Source: Corynebacterium sp. Marseille-P4321 (GTDB lineage: Bacteria; Actinomycetota; Actinomycetes; Mycobacteriales; Mycobacteriaceae). From it: 64,000 bases of DNA. The translations under genes and the position numbers were made by a program. How positions within the stretch are numbered: position 1 is the stretch's first letter; every line of letters starts with the position of its first letter. Shown in pieces: positions 17,201-28,100 of this stretch. The notes under the pieces are model-generated. The model was not told the DNA's origin, did not search any database, and saw nothing but the letters and a program-made list of their open reading frames with translations. The DNA is taken from contig NZ_CAHJXO010000001.1 in NCBI RefSeq assembly GCF_903645305.1, positions 248,001 to 312,000 on the forward strand, written 5' to 3'.

Positions 17201-20137
17201 CTGTACTTGCTCGTCGATCTTTGCGGTGGTCTTGTTTGCCTCGACGGTTACACCAGTCTTCTCTGCCGGTTTCGTGATCGCCACGGTTGCGGCATCGGCT
17301 GCAGGAACGGTTGCGTTGGTGAACGCGTTGGTGTTGTCCGAGGTGAACTGCGCGGTGATCGTGTTGTCGCCCTCGGGCAACGCCGTGGTCAGGGTGGCGG
17401 TGCCGTTGGAGACGGTTTGCTCGTCGCCAAGCGGCTGCCCGTTGTTGGAGAATTGGACCTTGCCCTGTGCGCCTGCCGGGACAGTGGCGGTCAGGGTGAT
17501 CTCGTCTTCGGTGGTTCCGGATGGCTTGTTAGCGGCGACCGTCAGCGTGGTCTGTTCGGCATCCTTCGGGGTGATGGTCACCGAACCAGCGTCGCCAGCG
17601 ATGTAGTTGCTGCTGTCGCCCGGGACGTAGACGGCAATAAAAGTCTTGGACTCGGTGTTCTCCGGGGAGAAGGTGAAGGTGGCCTGATTGTTCGAACCGG
17701 TGAGGCCCTTCTCTTCGATGACTTTGTCGCCGTCCTTGAGCTGGACCTTGCCGGATGCCTGTGCCGGCGTCACCTTCGCGGTGAGCGTGACCTCTTCGTC
17801 CACGATCGGGTCGGTCTTGGATGCAGTCAGCTGAACACTTGCTTCGTCCTTGATCGCAACGGAAGCCCGAGCGGTGTTCCCGGTGTAACCGCTGTTCTGT
17901 GCCGGAACGTACTGAGCAGTAACGTTGCGAGTGCCCGCGCTGGCGAAGGTGTGTTCAACTTCGGCAACACCGTTCTTCACTTCAGCGGTCACAGGGTTGA
18001 GCGCCCCGACGTTGAACTGGACGGTGCCACCGTCAACCGGCTGGCCGTCGGCTTCGACCTTGGCGCTGAGCGTGATTGCCTGGTTCAGCTTGCCCCCCAG
18101 GTCGCCGTTGTACTCGACCTGGGTAGCAACGTTGGAAACCTCGATCGTCTGAGGCTCTGAGGTCTGGCCGTTGTATGCCGTCTGATCGTTCGGGGTGAAC
18201 TTCGCGGTCACGTTGTGGGTACCAGCGGGGAGCTGCTTCTTCAGGGTAGCGACACCGGTCGCAGGGTCGTACTCGCCAGCGCCCAAGGAGTTGGTGCCGT
18301 TGAAGAACTCAACGGCGCCGGCGACGTTGCTCGGCTCCACCGTGGCTGTCAGGGTGACCTCTTCTGTGGCCTTTGCTTTAGCTGGGGCCTCCAGAGTGAT
18401 GCCGGTGTGCTCAGCTGCAGGCTGAACGTTTAGTTCAGCGGTTGTCTGGTTGCCCTTGTATGTGCTGTTTTCAGCTGGAACGAACACCGCCGTGAGGGTT
18501 TTCTTGCCCTCTTCGGTCGGGGTGTAGGAGTAGGTGGCCTCGTTATTGTCGTTGAGGTTCACGGTGCCCAAGACATCGTCGCCGTCCTTGAACTGCACAG
18601 CACCGTCTGCGTCGGTCTCCTCGACCGTAGCGGTGAGTGTCACCGCCTCGTTCACCTTCGGGTTGGCGTTGGAGGGGGTGAGGGTCAGCGACGATTCGTT
18701 TTTGTCGTTGACCTGCACGGAGCCTTTGCTTTGCGACGATTCGAAGCCCGTGTTGCTGGATTCAAAAACTACGTCGACTTCCTGGGCGCCGAGAACGTTA
18801 AGCGTCACGTTCTTTACGGTGGCGCTGCCATCTGCATTGATGGTGTCAGTCGAGCCGAGCTCAGCGTCGTCCTTGGAGATCGTCACCTTGCCCTGCGCAC
18901 CCTTAGCGACGGTGACCTTCAGCTCGCCCGGAACATCCACGGTGAGAGACTGATTCTCCACGAGCTGGACCTCCGATGCGATTGCAGTCACCTTGAGGTC
19001 GGCATTGGCGGTGCTGTCCTCGTAGACCTTGCGCGGGGAGGTCAGGGTCGCGGTGACCTCGTAATCGCCCGGGTTGTCGATCTTCTTGGTAGCGGTGGCC
19101 GTGCCGTCCTTAATCTCGCCGGTGCCGAGGTCGATGTTCTCGCCACCGGCCTTCGGCGTAGCGATGAACTTGACCTCTCCGGTGACCTCCTTATTCGGGA
19201 TGGTCGCGGTGACGGTGCGCTCCGAACCAGCCGCTTCGTCACCGGTTACCGCGATCGTGAACTCGGGGCTGTAGGGCTCGACGACCTTGATGGTGGCCAA
19301 TGGGACATCGTCAGTCGGGCGACAAAGCGTGACAACCTGGGAGTAGTACTCCTGGAAACCGAAAGTGTTGTTGGCTTGCTTGTAGGTGTTGTTGTTTAGT
19401 GGCAAATCGTCGGTCCCCGCACCACGTTGGCTGAAGACGATGGTTTCACCAGCGGTCGCGCCCGCAGTGACGGGAACGGTCACCTTCGGGAGCTGGAATT
19501 CGCCTACCGCATCATTCTGAGTCCCGTTGCCAAGGCCGACACCAATCCCAACATTCGCATCGTCACCGCCACTGTTGTGGGGCGTATAACGTGCGTCATT
19601 GCGTGAGTTGGTGTCCTCACCCCATATGCGGAGGACATCTCCGGATTCATCTGGTGAGTCATTGACACTATTTACCCTATCCACGCGCATGTTGCCATTG
19701 CCCGCGGTGGCGTGGTAAACGCGATTCCAGCTTGAAGTCCAGCCAGCGAGGCGGGAGGAAGAACGTGCGTCAACTGTAGCGGTGCCGACTGTTGCATTGG
19801 CAGGAAGCGCGATGTCGTACTTCATACGTCCGACCCACATGCCTCCACCGTCAGAGGGGGTGCGTCCAATCGACCCAGGCCCGGGCTGGTACTCGAAGTT
19901 AAACTCCTCGCCGGGAGCAACTTCGCTGGGATAGCGAGTGATTACCGAGCTGGGGGCGTTGTGCGAACGGGTGGCAGCTCGACCAGCCTTCTCGAAAGAC
20001 TGACAGGACATTGGCGCGTTGACAGTGCGGTTTTCACCCGCGGCAACCTGCGCGGTCGAGAACGGGGCGGTGAGGAGCGTTGTCACAAGCGATGCAGTTA
20101 CGGCAGAAGCTACGAAGCTCTTGCGGCGTAGAGACAT
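14207..20137 (-). CDS. Large Ig-like repeat surface protein with near-identical tandem repeats
   Basis: This protein has 1,976 residues. The ATG is preceded by AAAGG at 7-nt spacing, with signal peptide MSLRRKSFVA... up to about residue 33. Residues 34-290 form a distinct N-terminal domain with two visible cysteines that is not shared with the two downstream paralogues and that I do not recognise. About eight diverged Ig-like domains follow. Seven copies of a 108-110-residue Ig-like repeat (about residues 1060-1810) come next, linked by KK(K/T)-Q/P-rich hinges. Then come a proline/asparagine-rich linker, a globular segment with YWSKLPTEADPVGEI, a Ser-rich stretch, a transmembrane helix and the tail FKDFVYTQFGIRL. 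It is probably a surface stalk whose length can change by repeat recombination. Function and ligand unknown. Confidence 0.92.
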   Translation of the reverse strand: MSLRRKSFVASAVTASLVTTLLTAPFSTAQVAAGENRTVNAPMSCQSFEKAGRAATRSHNAPSSVITRYPSEVAPGEEFNFEYQPGPGSIGRTPSDGGGMWVGRMKYDIALPANATVGTATVDARSSSRLAGWTSSWNRVYHATAGNGNMRVDRVNSVNDSPDESGDVLRIWGEDTNSRNDARYTPHNSGGDDANVGIGVGLGNGTQNDAVGEFQLPKVTVPVTAGATAGETIVFSQRGAGTDDLPLNNNTYKQANNTFGFQEYYSQVVTLCRPTDDVPLATIKVVEPYSPEFTIAVTGDEAAGSERTVTATIPNKEVTGEVKFIATPKAGGENIDLGTGEIKDGTATATKKIDNPGDYEVTATLTSPRKVYEDSTANADLKVTAIASEVQLVENQSLTVDVPGELKVTVAKGAQGKVTISKDDAELGSTDTINADGSATVKNVTLNVLGAQEVDVVFESSNTGFESSQSKGSVQVNDKNESSLTLTPSNANPKVNEAVTLTATVEETDADGAVQFKDGDDVLGTVNLNDNNEATYSYTPTEEGKKTLTAVFVPAENSTYKGNQTTAELNVQPAAEHTGITLEAPAKAKATEEVTLTATVEPSNVAGAVEFFNGTNSLGAGEYDPATGVATLKKQLPAGTHNVTAKFTPNDQTAYNGQTSEPQTIEVSNVATQVEYNGDLGGKLNQAITLSAKVEADGQPVDGGTVQFNVGALNPVTAEVKNGVAEVEHTFASAGTRNVTAQYVPAQNSGYTGNTARASVAIKDEASVQLTASKTDPIVDEEVTLTAKVTPAQASGKVQLKDGDKVIEEKGLTGSNNQATFTFSPENTESKTFIAVYVPGDSSNYIAGDAGSVTITPKDAEQTTLTVAANKPSGTTEDEITLTATVPAGAQGKVQFSNNGQPLGDEQTVSNGTATLTTALPEGDNTITAQFTSDNTNAFTNATVPAADAATVAITKPAEKTGVTVEANKTTAKIDEQVQLTATVSPAAAGTVEFYNGDAKIDGTVSYDPTTGEATLNTTLPEGRNAITARFTSADQTKFTNAETPADGAAIVTVAKKEDDTQQPPAQEATAPTVTVTAPTGEKTTDDEVTLTAKITPASAGTVEFFNGDTKIDGTVDYDPATGEATLTTKLAEGDYTVTAKFTPAEDNTTAKEATSEAAPAFTVKKKEEQQPSAPEATAPTVTVTAPAGEKTTDDEVTLTAKVDPASAGTVEFFNGDTKIDGTVDYDPATGEATLTTTLAEGDYTVTAKFTPAEDNTTAKEATSEAAPAFTVKKKEEQQQPPAPEATAPTVTVTAPAGEKTTADEITLTAKITPASAGTVEFFNGDTKIDGTVDYDPATGEATLTTKLAEGDYTVTAKFTPAEDNTTAKEATSEAAPKFTVTKKTDNTQQPPAQEATAPTVTVTAPTGEKTTADEITLTAKITPASAGTVEFFNGDTKIDGTVDYDPATGEATLTTTLAEGDYTVTAKFTPAEDNTTAKEATSETAPAFTVKKKEEQQPSAPEATAPTVTVTAPAGEKTTDDEVTLTAKVDPASAGTVEFFNGDTKIDGTVDYDPATGEATLTTKLAEGDYTVTAKFTPAEDNTTAKEATSEAAPAFTVKKKEEQQQPPAPEATAPTVTVTAPAGEKTTADEITLTAKITPASAGTVEFFNGDTKIDGTVDYDPATGEATLTTKLAEGDYTVTAKFTPAEDNTTAKEATSEAAPKFTVTKKTDNTQQPPAQEATAPTVTVTAPAGEKTTDDEVTLTAKVDPASAGTVEFFNGDTKIDGTVAYDPATGEATLTTKLPAGANAITAKFTPAADNTTATEATSQVTEVNVTEKTDDQPNQPTPNQPNPNPAPAFTPQVKNETRTTTEGATLPAPSAVLSNASQILPGSVLYWSKLPTEADPVGEITVINPDGTTATAKVAFTVTGKTDTTNGNSSEGSSQSSEGSSLSRPAIIGISVTAVVLLLGLLGFGLANNQQFKDFVYTQFGIRL
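14700..16950 (-). repeat. Seven tandem Ig repeats in a 981-bp higher-order pattern
   Basis: The same start-of-domain sequence occurs at 14832, 15162, 15489, 15813, 16143, 16470 and 16794. Spacings are 330, 327, 324, 330, 327 and 324 bp. The three spacings repeat exactly, so the true unit is a 981-bp three-domain cassette, distinguished by its linkers (TQQPPAQ, EEQQPSAP and EEQQQPPAP types). Copies differ by only a few bases. Confidence 0.9.
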
Positions 20138-20364
20138 GGCGGGGCCTTTCGGGAAGTGGGGAGTGGAGTTTTCAGTTGCGTGGGCAAAACTGAATTCTGG
20201 TGAACGATACGTCGATAAGCTTGCGTGCGCAGCGCCTATAGACGGGTGTAATGGGCTTTTGGGGAAGAGTTCTTCCGAAATTCACGCTGCGTTCATGTCT
20301 TAGAAACGGCGACCGCATCGGGTGGGGTGGCAGCAACTAACGAATCCGGGAGGAAAATTTTTTT
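20138..20364. other. Divergent intergenic spacer between the Ig gene and dnaK
   Basis: No gene is seen. It holds the upstream region of the minus-strand Ig gene and one copy of the dispersed 11-mer CGTCGATAAGC at 20210-20220. Confidence 0.6.
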
Positions 20365-20372
20365 CTAGATCG

Positions 20373-20398
20373 GGAACAAGCATCCGTGTCCGTGAGTT
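20373..20398 (+). promoter_or_regulatory. Candidate SigH-type promoter of dnaK
   Basis: GGAA at 20373-20376 and GTT at 20396-20398 are separated by 19 nt, the same spacing as the candidate before clpB. Corynebacterial and mycobacterial SigH promoters have GGAA and GTT cores about 18-20 nt apart. Assigned by pattern and context only. Confidence 0.5.
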
Positions 20399-20404
20399 AC
20401 ATAG

Positions 20405-20425
20405 GTTGAGTGATCAATGCTCAAC
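20405..20425 (+). promoter_or_regulatory. HAIR operator 1 (HspR site) of dnaK
   Basis: GTTGAGT, seven bases, then GCTCAAC. This matches the HspR-associated inverted repeat CTTGAGT-N7-ACTCAAG in spacing and core. It sits directly upstream of the -35 box. Confidence 0.85.
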
Positions 20426-20430
20426 TTTAA

Positions 20431-20459
20431 TTCGACACAACCGCCGCCGGTGCTATAGT
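20431..20459 (+). promoter_or_regulatory. Candidate SigA promoter of dnaK
   Basis: TTCGAC (20431-20436), a 17-bp spacer and TATAGT (20454-20459). It lies between the two HAIR sites, so HspR bound to them would cover it. Confidence 0.7.
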
Positions 20460-20469
20460 CGCTGTCGAA

Positions 20470-20490
20470 GTTGAGTCGTAGCAGTTCAAC
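20470..20490 (+). promoter_or_regulatory. HAIR operator 2 (HspR site) of dnaK
   Basis: GTTGAGT, seven bases, then GTTCAAC. It lies just downstream of the expected transcription start. Confidence 0.85.
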
Positions 20491-20541
20491 TCTCAAACAA
20501 TTTAGATAAACAGCATTTCCAAACAGGAGGAACACACACTT

Positions 20542-22389
<1,848 letters not shown>

Positions 22390-22408
22390 GCAGGAAGGAG
22401 GGCGAGCA

Positions 22409-23140
22409 ATGCCGAACCCGACGAACCCGAGTGACGAGTTCAACCAGGAAATGCCCCGCGACCCGGGCGCACCGACCGAGACCGACGAACAGTACGTCTC
22501 CCCGGACACCGCAGAGTCGCTGGCTGACGAGGCCGCCGAGTCCGAGGCACTCGCCGCGGACGAGGACCCCCTCCTAGACGCCAGCCCGGAGGAGCTCGAC
22601 GCCGAGCTTGCCGAAGCCGCGGAGATTGCCGACGCCGAAGAGCGCGGCGCAGGCGCCGAAGTAGACCCGGACGCCGACGGCGACGGTGTGGTATCCGACA
22701 TCGAGATGCAGCTCGCCGAGCGCACCGAGGACCTGCAGCGCGTGAGCGCCGAGTACGCGAACTACCGTCGCCGCACCGAACGCGAGCGTGGCCAGTCCGC
22801 GGAGCAGGCAAAGGCGAAGTTCGCCACGCAGCTGCTGCCGCTTCTCGACGATCTCGATCTAGCCAAGCAGCACGGCGACCTGGAGCAAGGCCCCCTGAAG
22901 GCCTTCAGCGACAAGTTCCACACCGTGCTCGAGGGCCAAGGCGTCAAGGCCTTCGGCGAAGAGGGCGAGCCCTTCAACCCGGAGATCCACGAAGCAGTGC
23001 AGGACCTGTCCGAAGGCGACGAGAAAGTCCTGGGCACGGTACTGCGCAAGGGGTACACGGTGGGCGAGCGCCTCGTGCGCAACGCCATGGTGATCATCGC
23101 GGACCCTGCAGCCGATAACACCGATAACCAGGCGCAGTAA
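22409..23140 (+). CDS. grpE: Nucleotide exchange factor GrpE
   Basis: A 243-residue protein. I chose the ATG at 22409 because GGAAGGAGG precedes it at proper distance. An in-frame upstream extension to 22331 would overlap dnaK and has a non-GrpE composition. The N-terminal 100 residues are acidic and disordered, as in other actinobacterial GrpEs. The long helix ([20 protein letters not shown]) and the C-terminal beta domain with [11 protein letters not shown] are typical. It exchanges ADP on DnaK. Confidence 0.96.
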   Translation: MPNPTNPSDEFNQEMPRDPGAPTETDEQYVSPDTAESLADEAAESEALAADEDPLLDASPEELDAELAEAAEIADAEERGAGAEVDPDADGDGVVSDIEMQLAERTEDLQRVSAEYANYRRRTERERGQSAEQAKAKFATQLLPLLDDLDLAKQHGDLEQGPLKAFSDKFHTVLEGQGVKAFGEEGEPFNPEIHEAVQDLSEGDEKVLGTVLRKGYTVGERLVRNAMVIIADPAADNTDNQAQ

Positions 23141-23157
23141 GAAACCATCACCGCCAT

Positions 23158-23213
23158 GGGCCGGGGCATGAGGACACGCGAGCAGACAAGCGGCCTCGTC
23201 CCCGGCCCCTTTC
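23158..23213 (+). terminator. Hairpin between grpE and dnaJ (terminator or attenuator)
   Basis: GGGCCGGGG (23158-23166) pairs perfectly with CCCCGGCCC (23200-23208), with an inner GAGG/CCTC pairing, and is followed by CTTTC. It could stop or reduce transcription into dnaJ, or mark a processing site. The rest of the 181-bp gap holds no gene. Confidence 0.5.
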
Positions 23214-23321
23214 AATAGCCTTTAGTTACCGCTAGGTACAGCTAGCTTCAGCAGTTAAAACGACAAAACTCATTTAGCAACCACCACACCACGCAACAGA
23301 CACAAGAAAGGAGGGTGCGGG

Positions 23322-24515
23322 ATGGCCATGCAACAGGAATGGGCAGATAAGGATTACTACGGCGATCTGGGCGTGAGCTCGTCGGCAAGCCAAGCGGACA
23401 TCAAGAAGGCGTACCGCAAGCTCGCACGCGAAAACCACCCGGACTCCAATCCCGGCGACAAAAAGGCCGAGGAGAAGTTCAAGCGCGTCGCCGAAGCCTA
23501 CGACGTGATCGGCGACGAGGCGAAGCGCAAAGAGTACGACCAGCTCAAATCCATGATTAGTTCCGGCGGCGGCTTCGGCGGCCGATTCGGGCGGGGAGGA
23601 GGCTCCGGGTTCCCGGGCGGGTTTCGCACCACGGAAACGGAGTTCGACCTCGGAGACATCTTCGGAGGGGCTGGTGGACAAGCTGGAGACGGCGGCCTTG
23701 GTGATATCTTCGGTGGCTTCTTTGGCGGCCGCGGCGGTGCTGGCAGGAACGCTCGGCCGTCGCGGGGGGCCGACGTCGAAACGGAAATAACCCTCGACTT
23801 CCGCGAGGCAGCCAAGGGCACCACCATCCCGGTGGAGCTCACCGGCGACGCGCCGTGCACCACGTGCCACGGCTCCGGCTCCAAGAGCGGCAAGACCCAC
23901 ACGTGCGAGGTGTGCTCCGGCTCCGGATTCATCCGGGAAAACCAGGGCGCGTTCGGCATGGCGCGGCCGTGCACGAACTGCGGCGGCACCGGCGAAGTGA
24001 TCGAAGACCCGTGCCCTACTTGCGACGGCACCGGCACCGTACGCCGCACCCGCTCCATCACCGTGCGCATCCCCGCAGGCGTGGTGGACGGGCAGAAAGT
24101 GCGGCTGGCCGGCCAAGGCGAGGCGGGCCCGAACGGGACACCCTCCGGCGACCTGTTTGTCACCGTGCACGTGCGAGACGACAAGGTGTTCAAGCGCTCC
24201 GGCGACGACCTGGAGGTCACCGTGCCCGTGTCCTTCTCCGAGGTTGCCCTCGGCGCCACCATCACCGTGCCCACCCTGGACAACCCGGTGAAGGTGAAAG
24301 TGCCGGCCGGCACCCCGAACGGGCGGACTCTGCGCGTTCGTGGCCGTGGCATCCCGAAGAGCTCGGGCAAGAACGGCGATCTGCTGGTCACCGTTGAGGT
24401 GAAGGTGCCGTCGTCGGCCGACCTCGATCCTTCGGCGACCTCGGCGCTTCGCGCCTACGCCCAGGCCGAGAAAGACGCGGGCTTCGACCCGCGCGCCGGC
24501 TGGGCCGGACTATAG
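23322..24515 (+). CDS. dnaJ: Co-chaperone DnaJ
   Basis: A 397-residue class I J-protein. The J-domain (about residues 10-75) carries the HPD motif that stimulates DnaK ATPase, followed by a long Gly/Phe-rich region. Four zinc-binding CxxCxGxG repeats ([32 protein letters not shown]; about 180-245) and two C-terminal beta domains follow. An AAGGAGG site precedes the ATG. Its order between grpE and hspR matches the DnaJ1 gene of mycobacteria and corynebacteria. Confidence 0.97.
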   Translation: MAMQQEWADKDYYGDLGVSSSASQADIKKAYRKLARENHPDSNPGDKKAEEKFKRVAEAYDVIGDEAKRKEYDQLKSMISSGGGFGGRFGRGGGSGFPGGFRTTETEFDLGDIFGGAGGQAGDGGLGDIFGGFFGGRGGAGRNARPSRGADVETEITLDFREAAKGTTIPVELTGDAPCTTCHGSGSKSGKTHTCEVCSGSGFIRENQGAFGMARPCTNCGGTGEVIEDPCPTCDGTGTVRRTRSITVRIPAGVVDGQKVRLAGQGEAGPNGTPSGDLFVTVHVRDDKVFKRSGDDLEVTVPVSFSEVALGATITVPTLDNPVKVKVPAGTPNGRTLRVRGRGIPKSSGKNGDLLVTVEVKVPSSADLDPSATSALRAYAQAEKDAGFDPRAGWAGL

Positions 24516-24530
24516 GGGGAGGTGAGGTAG

Positions 24531-24965
24531 ATGGCAGAAAGGCAATCATCGCAGCGACGCGAGGAGGAATACTTCGTCATCTCCGCCGCCGCCGAGCTCA
24601 CCGGCATGCACGCCCAAACCCTGCGCACCTACGACCGGCTCGGCCTAGTCACCCCGGTACGCACCAAGGGCGGCGGGCGACGGTACTCCAAGCGCGACAT
24701 CACCATGCTGCGGCGTATCCAGTACCTCTCCCAGGAGGAAGGGGTAAACCTCGCGGGCATCAAGACCATCATCGAGATGACCCAGCAGATCGAGGAACTC
24801 CAGGACGAACTGGAAGCGCAGCGCGGGCGTAACGAGGAGCTGCGTCAGCGTCTGGATGCGGGTTCCCCGCGCCGGGGCGGTGAACTGGTGCACGTCCCGC
24901 GCTCGACCGCGGTGGTCGCGTGGGAGCCAGCTGCTTCTCGACGGAGGCGGAGAGCGTCTTCCTAA
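24531..24965 (+). CDS. hspR: Heat-shock repressor HspR (MerR family)
   Basis: A 144-residue regulator. A MerR-type winged helix (about residues 13-85) contains MHAQTLRTYDRLGLVTPVRT and GGGRRYS. A coiled-coil helix (IEELQDELEAQRGRNEELRQRL) and a basic C-terminal tail follow. It starts 15 nt after dnaJ, behind GGGAGGTGAGG. HspR binds HAIR sequences. Such sites are visible upstream of dnaK (two) and clpB (one), so this gene closes an autoregulatory loop. Confidence 0.96.
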   Translation: MAERQSSQRREEEYFVISAAAELTGMHAQTLRTYDRLGLVTPVRTKGGGRRYSKRDITMLRRIQYLSQEEGVNLAGIKTIIEMTQQIEELQDELEAQRGRNEELRQRLDAGSPRRGGELVHVPRSTAVVAWEPAASRRRRRASS

Positions 24966-25030
24966 ACTGTCACTAAGCCCAGTTTAGAAGTTGCATAAAT
25001 TACGCCCGCCCGATTGATCCGGGTGGGCGT
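24962..25030 (+). terminator. Terminator region of the dnaK operon
   Basis: Two hairpins lie here. The first has an 8-bp perfect stem (24962-24969 with 24980-24987) that includes the hspR stop codon. The second has a 10-bp stem with one G-U pair (25002-25011 with 25021-25030) and is followed by TCGGTTT. The second is the likelier intrinsic terminator. Confidence 0.6.
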
Positions 25031-25132
25031 TCGGTTTAGGCTCATCCTTGAATATCGATATTTGCAGGTTTCGGGCAGGAAACTCCAAGATTTTATGGAC
25101 ACGTGCACGAACCGCTCTTTCAAGGAGATTCC

Positions 25133-28100
25133 ATGGGTGCTTCCCGTTCGGTTTCCAACCCGCGTTCCTTGCGTTCCCGCCGCCGGGGGACCTCAATTGC
25201 AGCTGCTGCGCTGTCGCTTGCGCTTGTGTTGCCTACCGCGCAAGCGCTTGGAGCTGCAGACTCCATGCAAGCGGCTGCGGCGCAAACGACGATAAACAGA
25301 GTACCCAACTTCGCTCCGGTGATCGAAGCGGATGCGCTGGAGAGTGGCTACGACGGCTCGGCTAACACCATTTCTGGTGTGGTCTATTTAGGGGAAACGA
25401 GGAACACCGTTCGTTACGGTGCCCCAATCTATTTGCAGTGGATCGACAACGATGGCGCCGTGTCGCCGACTTATAAGGCCTCCGTGCGTTCTGCGAAGTT
25501 TAAGTTCGACCTCCGGGAGGGCTTCACCGATAGTGCGGGGCGGACACATAAATTTGCAGCCAGGGAAGGTCAGCGCTACAAGATTTGGATGGATCCGGTC
25601 TATCACGCAACGTCGGGAAATCTCCTTAGCCCGATGTTCGCCCATGGAGCTATCAACCCGGGTGAATTCGTCATGGTAGACCCAGAACAGGCGCGAGGGA
25701 CGACGGTCACTGTTGGATCAGATGTCAGTGGCATTCAAATTCGCATGTACGAGTTTCCAGACGTAAGTCTGATGACTAAACCTGAGAATGAATGGCTCCG
25801 AGACGACGAAGGATATTCGGATACTGTCGATACTCCACTCGGGTGGTTCTCTGGGAGTACTAGGCGTGAAACTTCGCCATGGGGTTTCGACAGTGCCATT
25901 GGAATGGTCACTGGTGAGACGTACGAGGTTGTTTTCTCAGTGCTTGATGAAGACTACGTCGACATTTATCGTGCGGCAGTAGGCAGCGGAAATAACAGCA
26001 CCAGAGACGTAAAAACGTTCCTACAGGATAATCCGGACGCGATCGCTGCAACGGTTGTGACCTACTTGGGGACAGGTAGCTTCACTGTTAGATTCCCAGA
26101 GGGGGTGGTATCGGAAAAGAACCGTGATTATGTCTACGCTTTTGTCCGCAATTCAAATGGTGATCCGGTGCCCTCGCTGAGTGCATGGACCAGACCGGAA
26201 TTCCGTTCGCCGCTATCTGGTTCTGATGACACCAGAAAAAATGAATCTCACTTGCGCTTGAACGCTAGCGGTGGCTACGGCGGGATTTACTTTGGATTGC
26301 CGCTCCAAGATTCCGTAGCGATCAAGCTGACGGGTGCCGACTTAAAGGAGGAATTCGTCCAGCCAGGAGAGACTCTAAAGGTCACAGCCTCTGGAACGGT
26401 ACCGGAAATTGGTCGCAATTATGTGCAAATCTATCGCAACGGTGAGCGGCTCGATGATGAGTGCTACATATATCCGGACTCCGTCGCAGGCATTGACCGT
26501 TGCGATTTCCGGGTACCTATCGATGCGAAAGACGGAGACATAATTACTACCATTGCGATCTACAGCAATGAGTCTGATGAGGTAGCTGCGGATTCGGTCA
26601 TCGTAAAGCTTCCCGAGTATGAGGTAGCCTACGCTCCGAAGGTTGTGGTTAGAAACGAAGGTGCGGTTGAAGTTTCTCCGGAGTACATGTCGGCAACCCC
26701 ACCGGATCGCGTGGCCGAATATAACCTGGCCGACGGCTTCGTTGCCCCCGAAGGGTACTCCGTCAACTTAAGACCCTGGGACGGTGGGTTGAGGGTGTAC
26801 GCGTACAGCAACGCGCGGGTCGAGGAGCTGGACATCCCGATCGAGATCTCCTTCAAAAACGGAGCCGACCCCGTATCCACCACCGCGACGTTCCTGTTAG
26901 ACACCGACGGTGACGGCATCCCCGATATCGAGGACCGAGACGACGACGGCGATGGTGTCGTGGACGAGATGGACCAGGATCCAAAGGATCCGAGGGTGGG
27001 CAACGCATCGCTCACCCACGAGCTGGTGTTCCCCGAGGCTGTGTCCGGCTACCCGGGCGAGCTCGTCGAGGTGCAGGGTGAACTTCGCCGCGACGGATTC
27101 GCGGTAGCGATTCCTAATGGCGCGAGGTTCACCATCAGTGGCGAGGGGGAAGGGGTCTCGAACAGGGGCGTCGCAAAGATCCGAATTCCGGCGGACGCTT
27201 CAGCTGGTGACACTATTACTGCCGAGGTGACCATCACATACGCCGACGGTACCACCGACACCGCGTTAGCATCCGCGGTCGCCAGAGAGCTGCCGCGGCC
27301 GCCCGCACCGACGACATCCGCGCCCACGCCAACGAGCGCAACGTCGGTTCGGCCGACGACGACAACCCCCGTTCCTTCGAGTACGACGGTCCCAACGACC
27401 ACCAGCACGACACCGGTCCCCACGTCGGCGGTGCCAAAGCCCACACCGACACCGGTCCAGCCGAGCGTCAGCGACGCACCGGCCCCGGTCGCCGAAAAGG
27501 ACGCGGACCGCTACCAGCCCGTGTTCCCCACGGTGTACGCGCGAGCGAACAAGCAGAGCCTGTCAGTGAACCCGTTGGCGACGCTGACGGATAACGATCA
27601 GACCTTCCAGAATCAACCGTTGCCCGTCGGCACGAAGCTCGACGCCAAGACCCCCGGCGCTGAGATCATCGAGGTCACCGATGAGGACGGCGTCACCCGC
27701 CAACTGGTGCAGTTCACCCCGCCTGCGAACGCTAAGGCCGGCGAAACGCAGCAGGTTCGCGTGCAAGTGACGTACCCGGACGGATCCACGGAAGAGGTCA
27801 CGATCCCGTTCGAGATCGTGGAGAAGACGCAGGCCGATGACACGAACCTCGCCTACGAGGCGGATAAGGCTGCCGCTCCGAACAAGACGGTGAATATCGT
27901 CCAAACAGGGACCCGCAACTTGCCGGCAAACACCGAGTTCATCACCGCGCGCACGAACCAGCTCGACGGTTGGCGCGTATCCGTCGACCCGGCGACCGGC
28001 GACCTGCAAGCCACGGCCCCCGAGAATGCAAAGCCGCTCACGTTCACTACCCTTGCGCTGTTCGCGGACGGTTCGACGAAGACGATCACGACGACCATCG

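Noticed and set aside
9698..20137. LPxTG sortase anchoring of the Ig proteins
   Set aside because: The C-termini have a membrane helix and a short tail but no LPxTG or close variant before the helix.
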